This document shows positions 32,983 to 41,388 of a DNA stretch of 49,328 nt, in pieces. The stretch is from JAPLDB01 sp038230515. GTDB lineage: Bacteria > Bacteroidota > Bacteroidia > AKYH767-A > 2013-40CM-41-45. The stretch's first letter is position 1, and the number at the start of each line of letters is the position of its first letter. Made by a program: the position numbers and the translations under genes. The stretch spans positions 1 through 49,328 of the forward strand of contig JBBRND010000030.1 of NCBI GenBank assembly GCA_038230515.1, written 5' to 3'. Under the pieces are notes generated by a model. It made no database searches and was not told where the DNA came from. It saw nothing but the letters and a program-made list of their open reading frames with translations.

Positions 32983-34185
32983 TTACACAAAGCCCATCAT
33001 CTCCGTTTTTTTTCCGGAAAGAATTTTTGATACATCTGCCTGAAGCCATTTGTCCAGAATGGTGGCGTACACGTTTTTGAAATCAATGGTGTGTTTCAAA
33101 TCGCCTTCTTCAAGATCGCTCAGATTGGGTGCGGCATTGACAATGCCCTTCTGTTTTAGCCCGCCTCCGAAAAGAAACATAGCGTTGGCTGTGCCATGAT
33201 CGGTGCCGCTACTTGCATTCTGAGCTACACGCCTGCCGAATTCGCTAAACGTAATAACAAGCACATCATCAAGTCGGTCATTTTTTTTGAGATCGTTGAT
33301 GAATGCTGAAACCCCAGAAGCGTAAGTTTGCAATTGCCTGTCCTGCCTACCCTTTTGAGCAGTATGAGTATCGAAGCCGGGAAGCGATACATAGTAAACC
33401 CGCGTTTCAATTCCCGCACAAATCAGTTCTGCAACTTGCTTAAGTGACCTTGAAAAAGCATCGTTAGGATAAACGGAATTGGTTTTAAATGATTTTGATT
33501 TCTCAAAAATATAACCTGCTGATGATTGTGTTTCAATGAGAGTCTTGTAGAGATAGCCGAGATCGTTATGACCATCAGAAGGAGCTGTTTTTGCCGCCTG
33601 AGTAAAAAAAGGATCTTTGGTATTTGCTACAAGCTGCTGAATATTTTTTACTGCAATCGCTTTTTTAGTTTCGCCTTTCATGGCGAGCGAAAGTGTATCG
33701 TCAACTTCAATAGCATCGTAAGGAAAGCGGCAGGTTTCGCAATCGCTGTCGAGGTATCTGCCTATCCATCCTGTGCTTAAATTTTCACTGCTGTCGCTTG
33801 CCGTTTGCCAGATGTCCATGCTGCGGAAGTGCGAGCGGTTAGCATTCGGGTAACCCACATTATTCAGAATGCTCATCCATCCCTGATCATACAATTCGCG
33901 GAGTGATTGCAAAGCAGGATTCAATCCCTGCATATCATTCAGGCGAATTACTTCATTGGTTGGAACAGCAATTGTGTTGCGGAGCTGGTAGTATGCATCC
34001 TGCCCGAAAGGTATCACGGTATTGAGTCCATCGTTGCCCCCGGAAAGCTGAATAACAACCAGTGATTTGCTACTACCTCCCATCACTCCCCTCGCCATGC
34101 TTTCGAACGGTTTCAAAAAATACGGAACAAGCACGGTGCCCGCTGTAGCAAGTCCTGAAGTTTTTAAAAAATCTCTGCGTTTCAT
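32983..34185 (-). CDS. DUF1501 family protein
   Basis: The 400-residue protein begins MKRRDFLKTSGLATAGTVLV, a twin-arginine-like signal (RRDFLK), followed by SLVVIQLSGGNDGLNTVIPFG, LNNVGYPNANRSHFRSMDIW, YVSLPGFDTHTAQKGRQDRQ and TFSEFGRRVAQNASSGTDHGTA. These are the marks of DUF1501, a family related to the alkaline phosphatase / sulfatase fold. It is probably exported folded by the Tat route. The role is unknown. It follows the DUF1800 gene by 12 nt on the same strand, the usual pairing of these families. Confidence 0.92.
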   Translation of the reverse strand: MKRRDFLKTSGLATAGTVLVPYFLKPFESMARGVMGGSSKSLVVIQLSGGNDGLNTVIPFGQDAYYQLRNTIAVPTNEVIRLNDMQGLNPALQSLRELYDQGWMSILNNVGYPNANRSHFRSMDIWQTASDSSENLSTGWIGRYLDSDCETCRFPYDAIEVDDTLSLAMKGETKKAIAVKNIQQLVANTKDPFFTQAAKTAPSDGHNDLGYLYKTLIETQSSAGYIFEKSKSFKTNSVYPNDAFSRSLKQVAELICAGIETRVYYVSLPGFDTHTAQKGRQDRQLQTYASGVSAFINDLKKNDRLDDVLVITFSEFGRRVAQNASSGTDHGTANAMFLFGGGLKQKGIVNAAPNLSDLEEGDLKHTIDFKNVYATILDKWLQADVSKILSGKKTEMMGFV

Positions 34186-34197
34186 TTTATAAAATTA

Positions 34198-35604
34198 TCA
34201 GCTAAGCTGGTATTCCGGCAGCGAAACAATCTTTAATGCGATGGCTCTTGCGCTCACATCATTCTCATCAAACAAGGCAGCCATCTTTCCATCACTTAAT
34301 TCAGAGGTGAGAAGAAAAGAAGCAATTTCATCACGTAATTTTCTTCCTTCCGTTCCGGAAAAATAATTGTTGAAAGTTCCCCATTCCATTATTGTATCAA
34401 ATTTTTTCTCCGTCATTGTTTCTTCGCGAAGCATTTGGCTTTGAGAGAAAGTTTCCTCAAGCACATCTTCTTTCCCATCCAGGTCAATCGTTCCGGAATT
34501 AAGAATATTGGAAGCAAGTTTCAGCCGGAACATTAAACTCGAACTGTCAATCCAATTTTTACCACCCGGCCATCCCGCCACATTGGGAGGATAAAAAAGA
34601 GTTTGCCCCATTACACGCTGAAGTGTAAGCAAACGGTCAGGATTATTAAATGAAACCGGAAAGGTGCGCTGCAACCCTGCTATCAACTCAATGGGAGATT
34701 TAATATGTGCTCCTGCATTTGAATCATCATAAAACCAATCGCTGGTAAAAAGTTTTCTCAGTACTGTTTCAATTTTATATCCGGAAGAATAAAATGTCTC
34801 CGCTAATTCCTGCACATGATCATCATTCATCAACGAATCGTTCACAAAAAATTTGTAAAGTTTGCGAGAAATAAAAACAGCGGTTTCTTTTCTTTCGAGA
34901 ATGATGTTGATAATATCGTATCCGTCAAAGTTCCCCGTTTTACCCATGAAAGTTTTAGTGCCCGAATCATGCACACGCTGATTGAAAAAGAAATTTCCAT
35001 CCGCGTCAAACTTCCATCCTGTAAAAGCGCGGGCAGATTCTTTCACATCCTGCTCTGTATAATTTCCTCTTCCGATGGTAAAAAGTTCCATCAGCTCTCT
35101 CGCAAAATTTTCATTCGGATGCTCCTTTACATTTTGCTGATTCGACAAAAACAACAGCATGGCTGGTTGCTGCGCCACTTCTGTAACCAATGTTTTGAAA
35201 TCGCCAAACGCATTTTTGCGAAGCATGTTATTCATTCGCTGAGCATAGTCAGGAAAAAGATTGCGAGTTGAAAAATGCCCGCCCCAAAAAAAAGTCATCT
35301 TCTCCCGCAGTTGCGCTTTGTCTTGAACCATTTTAGTAAGCCACGCTACATTCAAATCACGATCATCATCGCGTAACTCTCTCCTTTTCTCCTTGCGCAA
35401 TGTGGGATTTGCCATTTTGAGCCGGTAATCACTACGATCCAGATGATCGGCAACGAGAGCGATTGGCTCATCTTTTTTTGAATCCTCAAAAATGGAATCC
35501 ACGACTTCAGAAACAGTTTTGTTTTTGTTTGCAGTCCACCACGAAAAGTCAGGACCAAATCCTGCGCGCCATATAAGATGCTTAATTTTTTGCTGAGATG
35601 TCAT
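34198..35604 (-). CDS. DUF1800 family protein
   Basis: The 468-residue protein carries the DUF1800 pattern: HLIWRAGFGPDFSWWTAN at the N-terminus, REKMTFFWGGHFSTRN, HPNENFARELMELFTIGRGN, YTEQDVKESARAFTGWKFD and PPNVAGWPGGKNWIDSSS. No clear signal peptide is seen. The family nearly always pairs with DUF1501, and together they are thought to act in the envelope, but I know of no settled function. This gene is first in the two-gene unit. Confidence 0.92.
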   Translation of the reverse strand: MTSQQKIKHLIWRAGFGPDFSWWTANKNKTVSEVVDSIFEDSKKDEPIALVADHLDRSDYRLKMANPTLRKEKRRELRDDDRDLNVAWLTKMVQDKAQLREKMTFFWGGHFSTRNLFPDYAQRMNNMLRKNAFGDFKTLVTEVAQQPAMLLFLSNQQNVKEHPNENFARELMELFTIGRGNYTEQDVKESARAFTGWKFDADGNFFFNQRVHDSGTKTFMGKTGNFDGYDIINIILERKETAVFISRKLYKFFVNDSLMNDDHVQELAETFYSSGYKIETVLRKLFTSDWFYDDSNAGAHIKSPIELIAGLQRTFPVSFNNPDRLLTLQRVMGQTLFYPPNVAGWPGGKNWIDSSSLMFRLKLASNILNSGTIDLDGKEDVLEETFSQSQMLREETMTEKKFDTIMEWGTFNNYFSGTEGRKLRDEIASFLLTSELSDGKMAALFDENDVSARAIALKIVSLPEYQLS

Positions 35605-35712
35605 TGGAAATAGAACTCGTATTTATTCTGACGAGTAGTAATCGGTTTGGTTTAAGGGAAATCTAATTGACCGTGCGTATGTGAGCATCTGAATAAATTA
35701 CAGAACTCTTTT

Positions 35713-36120
35713 TTACTTCCCTCCCATCTCCCCCACCATCTCAAACTCCTCTTTCGTAACCGGCATCACAGAAAGCCGCCCGATTTTTATCAGCAACATG
35801 TTCCGCAACTTTTTTTCCGCTTTAATGGCAGCAAGCGAAACAGGATTCTTCAATGGCTTGCCGCACGTAAGTTCCACGCTTACCCATCCATCTTCTTTTG
35901 CTGTGGCATCAGGATAAAATTCTTTTGAAACTTTTGCAAGACCAACAACTCCTGCATTGATGTTGCTATGATAAAATAAAACATCATCACCCTTCTTCAT
36001 CGCTTTCAGATGAATGCGCGCTGCGTAGTTGCGCACACCATCCCATGAAGTTTTTTTCTCTTTCGAGAATTCAGGCCACCCGTAGGTTTCAGGATCCGAT
36101 TTGACAAGCCAGTATGACAT
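35713..36120 (-). CDS. EVE domain protein
   Basis: The 135-residue soluble protein starts MSYWLVKSDPETYGWPEF and has DGVRNYAARIHLKAMKKGD, VLFYHSNINAGVVGLAKVS and the C-terminal RLSVMPVTKEEFEMV, all typical of EVE (PUA-like fold) domains. EVE domains bind modified bases in DNA or RNA, related to YTH domains. It is the lone-domain form common as a housekeeping gene; the ligand is not known. It is in line with the DUF1800 gene but 108 nt away. Confidence 0.92.
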   Translation of the reverse strand: MSYWLVKSDPETYGWPEFSKEKKTSWDGVRNYAARIHLKAMKKGDDVLFYHSNINAGVVGLAKVSKEFYPDATAKEDGWVSVELTCGKPLKNPVSLAAIKAEKKLRNMLLIKIGRLSVMPVTKEEFEMVGEMGGK

Positions 36121-36262
36121 TAAATTAAGAATTAGAAAATTAAAACTGAATAACCAGGTACAATATTACGCCAAACTTTTTTGTTAGTCACAAACTTCAA
36201 ACGCATAATCCTCAACTATTCGCCTTAACAAACATTAACTTTCGTCAATCATTTTCTGAACT

Positions 36263-36270
36263 TACATTTG
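36263..36270 (+). promoter_or_regulatory. Promoter -7 element for the LolA-like gene
   Basis: TACATTTG matches TAnnTTTG, 18 nt before the ATG at 36289. The TTG at 36268 which opens the longest frame is part of this element, so it is not the start. Confidence 0.7.
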
Positions 36271-36288
36271 GCAAAAATAAAACTCACA

Positions 36289-37047
36289 ATGAAAATTAAA
36301 TTATTTGTAACAATGATTGCATGCGCAATCGCATCTCAGATTTCATTCGCGCAAACTGCCGATGAAGTAATTGCAAAACACATTGAAGCCATGGGCGGAA
36401 AAGAAAAACTTGCCGGCTTAAAAACGATGCGGCTCACTGCAAGTGTAGAAGTAGCTCCCAACATGAAAGCCCCCATGACAATGGTGATGGTAAACAACAA
36501 AGCATTTCGCATGGATCTTGAAATGCAGGGAATGAAGATGACTCAAGCCGTGAGTGGCGACAGCGGCTGGGCAATTATTCCCTGGGCAGGAAAGAAAGAT
36601 GCAGAGCGCATGAACTCCGAACAGATTCAGGATTCAAAAGATCAGATGGATATTACGGGTGCACTTTTTAATTACAAAGAAAAAGGAAACGCTGTTGAGC
36701 TTATCGGCAAGGAAGACATGGAAGGAACAGATGTGTATAAACTTAAGATCACAAAAAAGACTGGCGACATTGAATACGATTTCATTGATGCTTCTTCTTA
36801 TATGAAACTGAAGGAAACTACCACTCATAAATACAAAGACAAAGAAGTTTCAGGTGATGTAATCTATTCCGACTATCGTAAAGTGGATGGAATTATTTTT
36901 CCGTTCAGCATTGAAGAACGCGAGGCAGGAAGCTCACAAGGTCAACCGATGACTGTTGACAAAGTGGAAGTAAACATTCCGGTTGATGACGGCATGTTTA
37001 AAATGCCGCCACCAGCACCAGCTGCAGCGACTGATGAGAAGAAGTAG
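36289..37047 (+). CDS. LolA-like exported protein
   Basis: From the ATG at 36289 the product has 252 residues: a signal peptide (MKIKLFVTMIACAIASQISF, then AQ), and a fold resembling LolA/LolB-type outer membrane lipoprotein carriers (ADEVIAKHIEAMGGKEKLAG, SGDSGWAIIPWAGKKDAERM, KLKITKKTGDIEYDFIDASS, GVIYSDYR-like GDVIYSDYRKVDGIIFPFSI). The N-terminal AMGGKEKLAGLKTMR is widespread in Bacteroidota DUF4292/LolA-like proteins. It ends in a Pro/Ala-rich tail. The real cargo is unknown. The sortilin-type gene follows 42 nt after the stop, so the two form a likely operon. Confidence 0.8.
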   Translation: MKIKLFVTMIACAIASQISFAQTADEVIAKHIEAMGGKEKLAGLKTMRLTASVEVAPNMKAPMTMVMVNNKAFRMDLEMQGMKMTQAVSGDSGWAIIPWAGKKDAERMNSEQIQDSKDQMDITGALFNYKEKGNAVELIGKEDMEGTDVYKLKITKKTGDIEYDFIDASSYMKLKETTTHKYKDKEVSGDVIYSDYRKVDGIIFPFSIEEREAGSSQGQPMTVDKVEVNIPVDDGMFKMPPPAPAAATDEKK

Positions 37048-37089
37048 TTGAGTAAATTTCCTTTGATAAAATTTCAAATTCCTATTCCA

Positions 37090-40000
37090 ATGAAAAATAA
37101 AATCCTGTTCATCGCATCCCTTGCATCATTCGGATGGTGCTTCTCATCTGCTCAAAGCAAAACTAAAATCACCTCCGGAACGCTCGGCATGATGGAAGCC
37201 CGGCAGATCGGTCCTGCTGTGATGGGTGGTCGCATCAGTGCTATTGATGCAGTCACAAAAGATCCGCGCATTATTTATGTTGGTGCTGCGGGTGGGGGTA
37301 TCTGGAAATCGACAACAGGCGGTACTCTTTTCAAATCTATTTTTGACAAGTATAATCAGTCTATCGGAGCAATTACGATTGATCAAAGCAATCCGGATAT
37401 TATCTGGGCAGGTACCGGTGAATCGAACATGCGTAACAGTGTGAGCATCGGTTCTGGTTTGTACAAATCAACAGATGCAGGAGAGAACTGGAGCAGGGTT
37501 GGTTTGGATTCTTCTGAACACATCAGTAGAATTGCCATCAATCCAAAAAATCATGATGAAGTATATGTGGCTGTTCCCGGTGCTTTGTGGAGCGACAGCA
37601 AGAACAGAGGTTTGTATAAAACAACTGACGGGGGAAAAACATGGAACAACATTTTATACGTGAATGAAAAAACAGGATGCGCTGAAGTGCTCATCAATCC
37701 GCAGAATCCGAATATCATTTATGCTACTACATGGGAATTCAGACGCAAGCCCTATTCTTTTTCTTCAGGAGGAAAAGGAAGTGCTGTTTACAAAAGTGTT
37801 GATGGAGGAAAGACATGGAATAAACTGACAAAGGGGTTGCCGGCTACTGAATTCGGTCGAGTGGCGTTAGCGCTCGCGCCAAGCAAACCCGATAATCTTT
37901 TTGCAATTGTTGAAGCGAAGAAAACGGTTTTATATTTGAGTACTGATGGTGGTCAAAGCTGGACTGAGCAAGGCAGCAACAACAATGTTGAAGGTCGTCC
38001 TTTTTATTTCAGCGTGATTGCCGTTGATCCGCAGGATCCAATGCGTGTGTATCGTCCGGCTTGGTCGCTTTCTATAAGTGATGATGGTGGAAAAAGTTTT
38101 AAAGAAGGCGGCTATCAGGGTGGCTGGGTTCACAGCGATCATCACGCATTGTGGATTGATCCAAACAATCCTTCGCATCTTCTTCTCGGCACTGATGGTG
38201 GTGTTTACATGAGCATGGACAAAGGCAACAACTGGTTTTTTCTCAACTCAATTCCGGTGTCAATGTTTTATCACGTAGCCCTTGATGATGCAACTCCATA
38301 CAATATTTATGGCGGACTTCAGGACAACGGATCATGGATGACTGCTTCGCAAAGCATTGGTGGCATTGACAATGGCGATTGGGTAAATGTTGGCTTTGGT
38401 GATGGCTTCTGGGCAGAGCCGGATCCTGTTGACAAGGACGTGGTGTACTCCGAATACCAGGGTGGTCATGCTTCTCGCGTAAATAAAAAAACAAATGAGT
38501 ACCAGGATATACAGCCGCAGCCACTTGCCGGAGAAAAAAAGTTGCGCTTCAACTGGAACACTCCGCTTTATGTAGGTGTGTCGAGTAAAAAACTTTACAT
38601 GGGTTCGCAGTTCTTGCATCGCAGTTCAAATCAAGGACGCACATGGGAACGAATTTCCCCTGACCTCACCACGAATGACTCGCTGAAACAAAAACAGGAA
38701 GAGAGTGGTGGAGTTACTACCGATAATTCTTCTGCAGAAAATCACTGCACCATTTTCACAATTGCTGAATCACCGCTTGATGAAAACATGATCTGGGTTG
38801 GTACTGATGACGGCAATCTTCAACTTAGCACGAATGGCGGAAAGCAATGGGTGAAACTGAACAAGAACATTACCGGCATTCCTGCACAGTGCTGGGTTAG
38901 CAGCATTGAGCCAAGCAAGTATGATAAGAATGTTGTGTACGCTACTTTGGAAAATCACATGTATGGAGATATGAATACCTATTGCTGCAAGAGTTCTGAT
39001 CTCGGCAAAACATGGAAGCTGCTCAATACAGTTGATCTTCACTCGGGCTATGCACACAGAATAAAAGAAGATGTGGTGAATAAGAATTTACTTTTTCTCG
39101 GAACAGAATTCGGGTTGTATGTTTCTATTGATGGTGGCGACAGTTGGGCGCAGATGAATGCAAAAATTCCGAACTGTGCTGTGCGCGATATTGCTATTGA
39201 TCCGAAAACAAATGATCTTGTTCTTGCAACTCATGGCAGAGGAGTTTTGGTGGTAGATGATATTTCGCCCATCCGTCAACTTACTCCTGAAGTGCTTGAT
39301 GCCGATGTTACAATTTTAAAATCGCGGCCAACGCCTGTAACAAACGGGCATTGGGGTGGATCGTATCCGACATCAGGAAGTTTCACGGGACCCAATTCTC
39401 CTGAAGATTGCCGCATAATTTATTATCTGAAAGATCGTGTAACTACAGGCGATCTGAAAGTTGAAATATTTGACAAGGATGGAAAATCGCTTGGCACAGT
39501 GCCTGCAACAAAACGGAAAGGCATCAACAAAATAAGCTGGAGCATGCGCACAAAACCACCACGCACTGCAAAAGGTGTTCGTGCTGATGGTTCGGGATTT
39601 TTCGGACCACTGGTTGATCCCGGCACTTATACTGTAAAGCTGACGAAGGGTGATAAAACTTATACCGGCACCGTAGATTTAGTACGCGATCCGATTTCCC
39701 AACACAGTAATGATGACATGGCAGTGCAGCGTAAATCATCTAACGATGTATTCAAACTCACAGAAGATTTAGCGTTCTTCAATCACCAGATTCTTTCAAT
39801 GATTGATTCTTCGAAAGCAATTATTGCCTCATCAAAAAATGCTGCATTGAATAAATCGTTGCAGAGTTATGTTGACAAACTTGAGAAGATCAGAAAGGAA
39901 TTAGTTGCAACAAAAGAAGGGCTTGGAATTGCTGGCGAAGAACGCATCCGCGAAAAGCTGAGCGAACTTTACGGTTCAATTGTTGGCTACGATGGCAGAC

Positions 40001-40230
40001 CAACCGATTCTCAACTCGACCGCCTGAAAGGATTAGCTCTTGAACTCGACAAACAAAAAGCACTTGCTGATGCAATCTGGAAAACTGATTTACCGAAAGT
40101 GAACAGCGTACTCAAAGGCGCAAAGATGAATGCATTTGCTGTGATGACAAAAGAAGATTTTGACAAGATTAATCCCGAAAGCAGCAGCGGAGCGGGAGGA
40201 AAGGGAGAAATTGAAAGAGAGGTAGAGTAG
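37090..40230 (+). CDS. Sortilin/VPS10-type BNR-repeat beta-propeller protein
   Basis: The ~1046-residue exported protein has a signal peptide (MKNKILFIASLASFGWCFSS, then AQ). It contains about ten Asp-box/BNR repeats, such as STDAGENWSRVG, TTDGGKTWNNI, SVDGGKTWNKL, STDGGQSWTEQG and SSDLGKTWKLL, which form one or two ten- or seven-bladed propellers. The C-terminal 300 residues contain HWGGSYPTSGSFTGPN, then a charged helical end. Relatives are annotated as glycosyl-hydrolase-like or sortilin proteins; no catalytic residues are evident to me. It is probably an outer membrane or periplasmic binding protein. The longest frame starts at TTG 37048, but the signal peptide starts at the ATG of 37090. 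Confidence 0.86.
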   Translation: MKNKILFIASLASFGWCFSSAQSKTKITSGTLGMMEARQIGPAVMGGRISAIDAVTKDPRIIYVGAAGGGIWKSTTGGTLFKSIFDKYNQSIGAITIDQSNPDIIWAGTGESNMRNSVSIGSGLYKSTDAGENWSRVGLDSSEHISRIAINPKNHDEVYVAVPGALWSDSKNRGLYKTTDGGKTWNNILYVNEKTGCAEVLINPQNPNIIYATTWEFRRKPYSFSSGGKGSAVYKSVDGGKTWNKLTKGLPATEFGRVALALAPSKPDNLFAIVEAKKTVLYLSTDGGQSWTEQGSNNNVEGRPFYFSVIAVDPQDPMRVYRPAWSLSISDDGGKSFKEGGYQGGWVHSDHHALWIDPNNPSHLLLGTDGGVYMSMDKGNNWFFLNSIPVSMFYHVALDDATPYNIYGGLQDNGSWMTASQSIGGIDNGDWVNVGFGDGFWAEPDPVDKDVVYSEYQGGHASRVNKKTNEYQDIQPQPLAGEKKLRFNWNTPLYVGVSSKKLYMGSQFLHRSSNQGRTWERISPDLTTNDSLKQKQEESGGVTTDNSSAENHCTIFTIAESPLDENMIWVGTDDGNLQLSTNGGKQWVKLNKNITGIPAQCWVSSIEPSKYDKNVVYATLENHMYGDMNTYCCKSSDLGKTWKLLNTVDLHSGYAHRIKEDVVNKNLLFLGTEFGLYVSIDGGDSWAQMNAKIPNCAVRDIAIDPKTNDLVLATHGRGVLVVDDISPIRQLTPEVLDADVTILKSRPTPVTNGHWGGSYPTSGSFTGPNSPEDCRIIYYLKDRVTTGDLKVEIFDKDGKSLGTVPATKRKGINKISWSMRTKPPRTAKGVRADGSGFFGPLVDPGTYTVKLTKGDKTYTGTVDLVRDPISQHSNDDMAVQRKSSNDVFKLTEDLAFFNHQILSMIDSSKAIIASSKNAALNKSLQSYVDKLEKIRKELVATKEGLGIAGEERIREKLSELYGSIVGYDGRPTDSQLDRLKGLALELDKQKALADAIWKTDLPKVNSVLKGAKMNAFAVMTKEDFDKINPESSSGAGGKGEIEREVE

Positions 40231-40335
40231 CAACATGATGATGTGCTGCTGGAAATAACATCCTTCTCAATTTGCATTAACCATCTTCAAATATTTTATC
40301 AGCGTTTCATCGTTGTTCTGTTCTGGTTCGATTGC

Positions 40336-40896
40336 TTACTGATATTCAATGTCAGGATAATCTTTCAGGATGCTGAGTAAATAATTTCTTTCAAGAAGAA
40401 ATATTTTTTCTGTTGCAGCATCAAGCACGCACAAAACTCTTTGCGTTCCTGATTTGGCTGGAGATAAACTTGCAATCGCTGCACCTATTGCTCCGAATGC
40501 CATTGCGGATCCCACCATTCTTCCTTTTTTTCCATCACGAAATCCGGTTCTGAACAAAAAATATTTTCCTGCAGATAACACTTTTGAATATCCTGACGGA
40601 AGTTTGTAAACTGCTGTATTAAGATACAAAGTATCATCTGCAGAAATTGCATAAATATCTTTTGCGATATACATTTTCCCGAGGTCTTCACTCACACAAG
40701 TTATGTAGTAATCATTTCCTCCCATCATTTTCAAATCGTCAATCGTTCTCATGATGGCGTGAAATTTTTTTTGAAGAGATGGATGCTTACTACGTAACTC
40801 TTCCAGAGTTTTATATCCACCATCCGGATATGTTGTTGTTTGCGCGAAAGAAAAGCTTGCAGAAATAACCAAAACAATAACAAACAAACTCTTCAT
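40336..40896 (-). CDS. Secreted protein, unknown (possibly DUF6563-like)
   Basis: The 186-residue product has a signal peptide (MKSLFVIVLVISASFSFAQ). The mature part has YKTLEELRSKHPSLQKKFHA, DTLYLNTAVYKLPSGYSKVL and FRTGFRDGKKGRMVGSAMAF, a pattern I associate with small Bacteroidota secreted proteins (DUF6563-like), at low certainty. A Gly/Ala-rich stretch (MAFGAIGAAIASL) could be a short membrane-like helix. A near-promoter TAGTTTTTG (one base too long) lies just before 40896, supporting this start rather than 40935. No function assigned. Confidence 0.7.
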   Translation of the reverse strand: MKSLFVIVLVISASFSFAQTTTYPDGGYKTLEELRSKHPSLQKKFHAIMRTIDDLKMMGGNDYYITCVSEDLGKMYIAKDIYAISADDTLYLNTAVYKLPSGYSKVLSAGKYFLFRTGFRDGKKGRMVGSAMAFGAIGAAIASLSPAKSGTQRVLCVLDAATEKIFLLERNYLLSILKDYPDIEYQ

Positions 40897-41074
40897 TCCT
40901 TCAAAAACTATGCGCGGGGAAAACATTTTTCTCAAAAATAGAACTTACTATTAACAACCAACTTTTGGGCGGAGCAAGAAATTCAGGGTGGGAGTCAATG
41001 GCTTTATCTTTTGGTTTTGTAAAAAGTGGTAAAAATGGGGCAAAAGATCAAAAGCCGCTTATTTTGACTAAATT
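40897..41074 (-). other. Gap between the unknown secreted gene and array D
   Basis: Apart from the near-promoter at about 40905-40913, I see nothing recognisable. With array D and its flanks, the gap between the firm genes is 492 bp. Confidence 0.4.
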
Positions 41075-41347
41075 CAATGGTTGCTGTTGTCAGCAGAACT
41101 CTTGCTGATATCCCGAGAACTCTTGCTGATAACGTCAGAACTCTTGCTGACATCCCGAGAACTCTTGCTGATAACGTCAGAACTCTTGCTGACATCCCGA
41201 GAACTCTTGCTGATAACGTCAGAACTCTTGACGAGATCGCCAGAACTTTTGCTGACACCCCGAGAACTCTTGCTGAGATCGTCAGAACTCTTGCCGACAT
41301 CTTGAGAACTCTTGCTGATATCAGCAGAACTTCTGCTGACCGAAGTG
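41075..41347. repeat. Tandem array D: thirteen 21-bp units, alternating types
   Basis: GAACTCTTGC recurs at 41096, 41117, 41138, 41159, 41180, 41201 and 41222, then in slightly changed form at 41243, 41264, 41285, 41306 and 41327, always in 21-bp steps; a diverged unit precedes at 41075. The second half of the unit alternates between ATCCCGA and AACGTCA endings over the first six, giving a 42-bp super-period. The frames read as heptads (plus: RTLADIP, RTLADNV; minus: SKSSRDV, SKSSDVI), but without a credible start. The array lies 41 nt after the stop of the glycosyltransferase gene. Confidence 0.96.
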
Positions 41348-41388
41348 TAACTTTTGAAAGCCGTATGAAAATTCAAGATGATGGCATC

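Noticed and set aside
32560..33030. 156-codon ORF over the right block of array C
   Set aside because: It runs through repeats and on into the end of the DUF1501 gene antisense; no domain and no start signal.
8359..41347. CRISPR array
   Set aside because: There are no unique spacers between repeats, units are contiguous and diverge gradually, and no cas genes are in the window.
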